Assembly (NCBI GenBank): GCA_015680685.1
Contig: MNCI01022611.1
Location: 1,229,139-1,252,799, forward strand
Source of the DNA: Gnetum montanum
Lineage: Eukaryota; Streptophyta; Gnetopsida; Gnetales; Gnetaceae
Reading direction: 5' to 3'
Length of the DNA stretch: 23,661 nucleotides
A program made the position numbers and the translations under genes. The notes below the pieces were generated by a model. The model was not told where the DNA came from. It searched no databases and saw nothing but the letters and a program-made list of their open reading frames with translations. Positions 18,112-23,661 of the stretch are shown piece by piece (the stretch's first letter is position 1; each line of letters opens with the position of its first letter).

Positions 18112-19044
18112 TATTAGAATATATTCCTAAGTTAATGCACAAACATTAGTTTCATAATCCCTTAGGACTATTGGTAACCATTCTTACTTAATTCATAATG
18201 AAAATATGTTATTCATAACTTAGGAATAATCATAACCTTTCTACAAAATATTAATAACCAACATGCAAGTTACAAGTATGGGTGAAAATTTTTTGTGTAA
18301 AGAAGAAGAATAATAAGAAATGGATCAAAAAAAACAAGAGCACCAAGAAATAATACACATCATGATGAATAAAGAAGCCAAAACAATTAGTAACTTAGAG
18401 ATATAAAGTAGATCTTATGAAACATAGAGTTTATAACAAGATCTCCAATACCACAACCAAATGGTTAAATCAGTTTCTTGAAACTAAGAAACAAGTATTA
18501 TAGAAGAGAAGATCAATCCCTATAACATTAGATCCAGTTTTCTAAAGAGGAAGAAAAGGTCCAAACTATGCCATGTGTAGATTATTCTAGTTTCTTAAAT
18601 AAGAAGAAAGACAATTTAGAATATTAAAATTATTAAAAAAAGAAGAACTTATGAAGAAGTATTTTTTATAGTATATAAAACCAAGATAGTAACTCATAAA
18701 GATGAGGTAAGTTAAGTTTTCAATGAACTAGTCAATGTATGAGCAAGTCTAGAAGACACTATAAATGATTTCAAATTAGTAATTAAGAAGAATGATACAA
18801 ATCTTTAAGAGTTATGAATTTTGTAAGATAATATACAATATACAAATCTTTAAGAGTTATGAATTTTGTAAGATAATATACAATATACAAATCTTTAAGA
18901 GTTATGAATTTTGTAAGATAATATACAATATACAAATCTTTAAGAGTTATGAATTTTGTAAGATAATATACAATAGGTTAAGTTTTCTTATGGACTTGCA
19001 TCCTTAGTAATTAGAATTATCCAAGTGACACAAAACCAAACTCT
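18112..19044 (+). repeat. 5' LTR of a copia-type element (right end approximate)
   Basis: It begins TATTAGAATATATTCC, homologous over at least 88 bp to TGTTAAAATATACTC at 23574; shared words include aagttaatg and taaccattcttac. It ends just before the primer site at 19049, giving an LTR of about 930 bp that includes the 45-bp tandem array. Only the start of the 3' copy lies in the window, so the exact end cannot be set. Confidence 0.6.
18796..18975 (+). repeat. perfect tandem array, 4 x 45 bp
   Basis: Four identical 45-bp units start at 18796, 18841, 18886 and 18931, each beginning tacaaatctttaagagtt and ending atatacaata. Because 45 is a multiple of three, a 71-codon frame shows a 15-residue repeat (IQIFKSYEFCKIIYN four times). 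There is no other sign of a gene. It lies near the end of the 5' LTR. Confidence 0.95.
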
Positions 19045-19048
19045 AATA

Positions 19049-19060
19049 TGGTATCAAAGA
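19049..19060 (+). other. primer-binding site (initiator tRNA-Met type)
   Basis: TGGTATCAAAGA matches TGGTATCAGAGC at 10 of 12 bases and is followed by attcatggc, a usual copia arrangement of primer site then gag start. Confidence 0.75.
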
Positions 19061-21987
19061 ATTCATGGCTACCCAAAATATCAAACAATTATGAGTTGGC
19101 AAGAAACAAAATGACAATTACAGATATTAAGGATGAAATGATGTATTTATTAAATATAATTAAATTAGAAACAAAAGATAGTTACATATGATAGTTAGTA
19201 GAATTAAATGTCATATAATAAGCCAAAGTAAAATGGAATGAGATACAAGATGGTGCATTGAATATCTTGAAGAGTTAAGAGAGTCAATGTTATAAAGAGG
19301 GTGAAGCTGAAGAACATGGAACCTATTCATGAATAAATGAAGCTTTTGAAAATAACTCTGAAGTAAATCTTGGATGTTCCTATGACATCAAAGAAGTAGA
19401 ATAACATTAATGGGAATCATCCACTTCTTGAACACCATATTGATGATATTATCTACATATTGATACAAATATGAGATTGATGAAATCATACAACATATGA
19501 ATAAATATGGTTTCAACAAAATCCATGAAGAAGAAAGATTATATGAAAATAAGTATTATGCATGAATTTAGTAGCCATATGATCATCATCAAAGACCTAT
19601 GAATATGCCCTAGTTTCCTAAGCATAAATGACACAAGTATCTAAAGCTCTATTGTCCTTAATTACCTCATGCTAAGCTAATCCTTCATAGTAATTAGGAG
19701 AAATAAGTTAAGTTATATTTGAAACTTAACTCAAACCTTTGTAATCTCACATTAAGAATAAGGAATTAAATAAAAGAATAGAATATTTCATAATAACATA
19801 TTATATCATGAAATGTTACCAACATAAATATTAATTACATTATACCAACATGAGCAACAACAAGTTTTTAATACATGAAGATAAAAATTCCCAAATTTGC
19901 AATTCGAGAAATCTTTGTATAATTTCAAGTAAGGGATTTTTAAGTGAAATGTTAATAATCTCTATCTTTAAGTAAGCAAATATTAATCCAAATCCTTTTT
20001 GAAGAAATTCCTAAAGAAGTTCATCTAAGCACAAGATGAATTTAAGCAAAAATATTATTTTTCCTGCTATTCTTACTTATACAAGGATATTTGTGATATC
20101 ACCAATAACACCAATGCCAATAATTCTTAATCTTAAGTTCATAATCACATATAATGCAAATAAACTGCAACTAATGGTAGATTTTGAAGTACACAAGAAA
20201 TTGGAGAACATGGACATGGAAGGCTATGCAAGTTTCAAACTTGATTTTTCAAATCATATCATGGATAAAGAACTAAATCAATCACTAAATACATAGTTTG
20301 ATGACATAGTGGAGATCTTCTATTAAGTTAAATTTTTTTATTTCCCTATAAATGAAGAAAGTATTCATTTTATTATCCAATACATGCATGTCTATCTATG
20401 AATTGTGGATATAAGAGTCCATGAATTATGAAGCCCTAGTGCCAATAGTCCTATATAAAAAGAGTCTTCAAGTCCAATGAGAAAATGTTTAGATTAAATT
20501 TTATACATTATATGAAGCTCTAACATCTATGTGTAATATTTATGATAGCTAGATGGATTATTTGGATCATTAAAAAATGTTTAGTGGGATATCCTCAACA
20601 TTTTGTATTATGTTCAAACTTAGAGACTAAAGTATATATGGGAAAGAATTATAATGTACAATTTTTATCATAACCATACTAAGCTTGATGAAGCATAGAT
20701 TAGAAAATCTGGTTTTTAAGAACTACTAAAATTATTAGCAAAGAAATTTTATGACAAGGAATTAAAAGTTTAGCTAACAACAAATTTGGTAATCCCTATT
20801 CTATTAACTAAGAAGGAGCTTATGAGTCCAAATGATATGATCAAGATTATTATTTGTTCCAATTGTAAATATAGGAAAGAATACAACTATAGTGATAACA
20901 TGCACTAGAATAAGCACATGATGAATAGTCAAGCATGCTATATTCACTACTACATCAAGTGTAGGTCCTAGAAAGAAGCCTAGAATCATACATGTTATTC
21001 ATAAGATGACAATAGAGAAGAGAAAGAACATAAATTCACATGAAAGGAAGGAACAAGTTGGTAAAAAAATCCTCACTTTTTGCTCCTTCTAATTATTTTG
21101 GTAAGGTAGATCCTAAGTCATTCATAAGCTCAACTATTCTAGTTGTGTAGGCCTTAGCACAAAATTACGAACTTATGAATACAAGGGAGCACACACTTTG
21201 GGAGCTTGTGTTAACTTAGTATCAACCAATACCTATAAGTTCATTAGGACATATAATTATCTACCTCAAATAAGAATTCCTTACTCTTATGAATAGAATA
21301 ATAATAAGTGTTTCTAGAAAGAACTTATTAAGTAATGGAGCAAGAATGTAGATACTGCAATCAAGAAAGCAATAAAGTATTGATTGAAATCAAGAGAGTA
21401 TAATATTATGAATGATCAGGAGCTTGTAGGATTAGGAGTCTATCTATATGTAAAATCCATGATCCAGTATGTAGGATTTTACTAGCTTGAAGATTGTAAA
21501 AATGTTGAAATTTCAAATATTGTAATGAGACTATTAATTATTGAAAAAGAAAAGGAAGATTAGAATGTGTGATTCAAATACAAATCAACAAATATAATAA
21601 GCTAATGAAAAATTTTCAAAATTTTTCTTAGATAGAGGAACAATATAAGGCATATATCATACCCAAATTGCAATTATTGGAGAAACAACAAGAATAGTAA
21701 GCTCAATCTATAGATGCACTTAAATCAATTACAAATATAAAAGACAAGTGTTAGTATAAGATCGGCAAATTTAATAATAAATATTCCTTACTCAAGAAAG
21801 ATGTGAAGAATCTTCATAACACCAACCAGGAACTTATTAGTGAGGATCAAGATTTACAAACAAATATCTAGAAAACAAAGGAATGTATGCATGTATCAAG
21901 CTAGTTTACTAAAAAAATATGGATTAAATTTAACTTATAAAGAAATTGAAATTTCTGCATATTAAAACACCTCAAAGAAATTTTAGT
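19061..21987 (+). other. decayed interior of the copia-type element
   Basis: About 2.9 kb are A+T-rich with dense stops. No gag, integrase, reverse transcriptase or RNase H motif is recognisable by eye. The longest frame, 20036-20296 (86 codons, starting MNLSKNIIFPAILTYTRI), has no motif I know. A patch near 20860-20980 has Cys/His-containing words (CSNCKYRKEYNYSDNMH, ACYIHYYIKC) that might be a zinc-knuckle relic, but spacing is not diagnostic. Confidence 0.45.
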
Positions 21988-22806
21988 TGTAGACACTAAA
22001 ATTTTGGAACCAAATTTTGTCATGTAATTCTAGTTAGATTCGAGAGCAAAAATAAATGCCTCAATTTCCCTTTAGAAAATCAATCTTGTGACCCTATTTT
22101 GTCAAAATCCCTAAGCATTCTCACTTTGTGAAGTGTAATTCATGGTATGAAATATGAAAAATTCCATGAATGATTCCAAAACAATGTAATTAAGTCCCAT
22201 AATGTTAAAAACTCTAGAATTCCTAGTGTAATTTCTCAAAAACGTTGTAGTGAAAAACACTACATTTTCTAGCCATAATAAGTGGGAAAAAAACTAGGCA
22301 TAATGTGTAGAAGCTTGTTCAAGTTAATTCAATAGAGAAACAGCAAACCATGACCTATAAAAACAAGAATTAGCATCATTTTGGGAACTTTTGGATCAAT
22401 GAAACCCTTCCAAACTTGAGACTTTTAGAGTAAAGAGATCTGAGAGCCCAAAGTCATTTTTCCCAACATTGATCATTGTGAGCATTGAGAACCTATTGCA
22501 ATTACATTCGAAAGGAGATCAAGCAAGCTAGACACATCTGGAAAAATTGTGGGACATATACCATCCAGCCGCATGCTAGGTTTTTTTCATCAATTTCATA
22601 GGAATTTATGAAACATTTGCAGTTCCATACATTGAAAGTCATCAAAACTTTCTAATCTATACTCTATAAACTTGTATTCTTCTTTAAGATTAATATAATA
22701 TTTGTAGCCATATTTTTTTTATTTTCTACATCATATCTTAATGCACTCACAAATCCAACATCTGATCAATCATTCGCACATTATTGCTTGTTTTCACTCA
22801 TTATCA
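21988..22806 (+). repeat. candidate LTR of another inserted retrotransposon
   Basis: It begins TGTAGACACTAAAATTTTGG, a common style of plant LTR start. It contains a TATA box (22356-22363) with downstream transcribed-leader-like sequence, and is followed at 22809 by TGGTAACAGA, resembling a tRNA-Met-type primer site. No second copy or target duplication is visible, so the end point and identity are tentative. Confidence 0.45.
22356..22363 (+). promoter_or_regulatory. TATA box of the candidate LTR
   Basis: TATAAAAA preceded by tgacc lies about 370 bp into the candidate LTR, a normal U3/R border position. Confidence 0.45.
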
Positions 22807-22819
22807 TCTGGTAACAGAT

Positions 22820-23166
22820 TTTCAAGTCCTTAGGTGATCAACAAGACTACCTTAGGCACCTCAAATCTTTTTCAAGGCTCATGGATCTTGAGGTACAACT
22901 ATTTCATGTAGATCAATTGGATTTCCAACATCGAATTTTTCTTTCATTACACATATCAATAAGATCTTTCATCATTACAAAGAAAGATGGATTTGTGAAA
23001 GCCTACTACGCAGTGGAAACAACCAAAATTACTACCACTACCTACTTCAAAACCATGAACTAAGATTATTCTTGCTAATGTTATTCAACATATTACTAAT
23101 CACCTATCCTTTCATGTTATTATTCCAACTAAATTCCAAGATCAAGATTCAGAATAATCTCTTGCA
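22820..23166 (+). other. short interior segment, product not recognised
   Basis: A frame from 22881 to 23063 (60 codons, with DGFVKAYYAVETTK near its end) follows the candidate primer site, where a gag start would be expected. No family is recognisable and it is short; it may be a leader or chance frame. Confidence 0.3.
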
Positions 23167-23370
23167 TCATCATACTCTTTGATTATGAAAAATGAATTTT
23201 AGCATATCTATTCCTCATATTGGTGCTTTATAATATATTATTATTCTCTATATTAATAAAGTTCCAGTTCATCATACTCTTTGATTATGAAAAATGAATT
23301 TTAGCTTATCTATTACTCATATTGGTGCTTCATAATATATTATAATTCTCTATATTAATAAAGTTCCAAC
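23167..23370 (+). repeat. 102-bp tandem duplication
   Basis: Unit one (23167-23268) and unit two (23269-23370) both start tcatcatactctttgatt and end aataaagttcca.., with only a handful of differences. A third unit begins (tcat) but does not continue. It sits in the 3' interior of the copia-type element. Confidence 0.92.
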
Positions 23371-23561
23371 TCATGTATTTGTAATGTGTCATTTACAAAT
23401 TGTTTGTTTTTCTATTAACTCATGAGTAAATAAGAAGAAGTTCATTAATTCTTATGAATGTATAATTTTGTGTAACTATCATAAAGTATTATACACTCAT
23501 AAACATTTATGCTCACTCATGAACTTTGCAAGAAGCAACAAGCAAGGTAACGAAACTAATG
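23371..23561 (+). other. 3' interior of copia-type element, non-coding
   Basis: A+T-rich DNA with several direct short repeats of actcatgaa/actcatgag. No frame is recognisable. It leads into the polypurine tract. Confidence 0.5.
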
Positions 23562-23573
23562 CTTAAAGGGGAG
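23562..23573 (+). other. polypurine tract
   Basis: cttaaaggggag lies directly before TGTTAAAATATACTC. An aaggggag-TGTT junction is a hallmark of plant copia elements, priming plus-strand synthesis at the 3' LTR. Confidence 0.8.
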
Positions 23574-23661
23574 TGTTAAAATATACTCTTAAGTTAATGA
23601 ACAATTAGTAGTTTTGTATCCCATTAAGATAATTCATTAACCACTCTTAATCAATTCACAA
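23574..23661 (+). repeat. start of 3' LTR of copia-type element (cut by window edge)
   Basis: The first 88 bp of the LTR, beginning TGTTAAAATATACTC, align to 18112 onwards at roughly 70 % by eye, indicating an old insertion. The remainder lies outside the window. Confidence 0.8.

Noticed and set aside
18796-18975. CRISPR-like array
   Set aside because: The units are directly adjacent with no spacers, and the setting is a plant retroelement.
18792-19007. 71-codon protein with four 15-residue repeats
   Set aside because: The unit length of 45 bp alone creates the peptide repeat. It lies within an LTR upstream of a primer site and has no non-repeat domain.
20036-20296. 86-codon frame as a host gene
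   Set aside because: There is no recognisable motif, and the length is compatible with chance in A+T-rich decayed element DNA.

Overview
The window looks like intergenic DNA from a large, transposon-rich land-plant nuclear genome. The evidence is plant-type Ty1/copia and Ty3/gypsy LTR elements with initiator-tRNA-Met-type primer sites, a plant LINE with a zf-RVT domain, strongly A+T-rich and heavily mutated flanks, and no intact host gene. A gymnosperm-like genome is my guess from the old, nested, decayed elements, but nothing here proves the species. Almost every long open frame is either a relic of a mobile element or chance.

Layout. (1) 1-1901, minus strand: the 5' end of a Ty3/gypsy-type element (LTR, primer site, leader, gag) running off the left edge. 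It abuts a truncated gypsy RT/RNase H fragment (1946-2305, minus). (2) 2500-2950, minus: a copia gag relic, followed by about 2 kb of A+T-rich DNA with nothing recognisable. (3) 5590-12250, plus: a copia gag relic. A solo LTR (4960-5480, TSD gtttg) lies just upstream of its primer site. A complete element (6182-11946, TSD atgca) splits the gag. (4) That complete element ('family A') has two ~522-bp LTRs and a primer site but no visible gag or pol. It carries long non-coding DNA, C-rich minisatellites and a decayed intronless copy of a host CCR4/Angel-type nuclease gene. (5) 12307-18111: a second, older family A copy with a truncated LTR and related non-coding interior, split by (6) a strikingly G+C-rich LINE (13714-16919, minus). 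(7) 18112 to the right edge: a third LTR element of copia type. Its 5' LTR is at 18112 and the first 88 bp of its 3' LTR are at 23574. It contains a perfect 4 x 45 bp tandem array and probably another inserted LTR (21988-22806).

The most unusual content is the LINE. Downstream of its reverse transcriptase and zinc-finger region, on the same strand and in the same G+C-rich unit, is a further coding region. It comprises an unrecognised globular domain, a Pro-rich linker, a Gln/Glu-rich coiled coil and a C-terminal J-domain with an intact HPD motif. The second notable item is the non-autonomous LTR element carrying the CCR4-like retrocopy. All coding relics carry stops or frameshifts, so nothing here is expected to make a full-length protein today.
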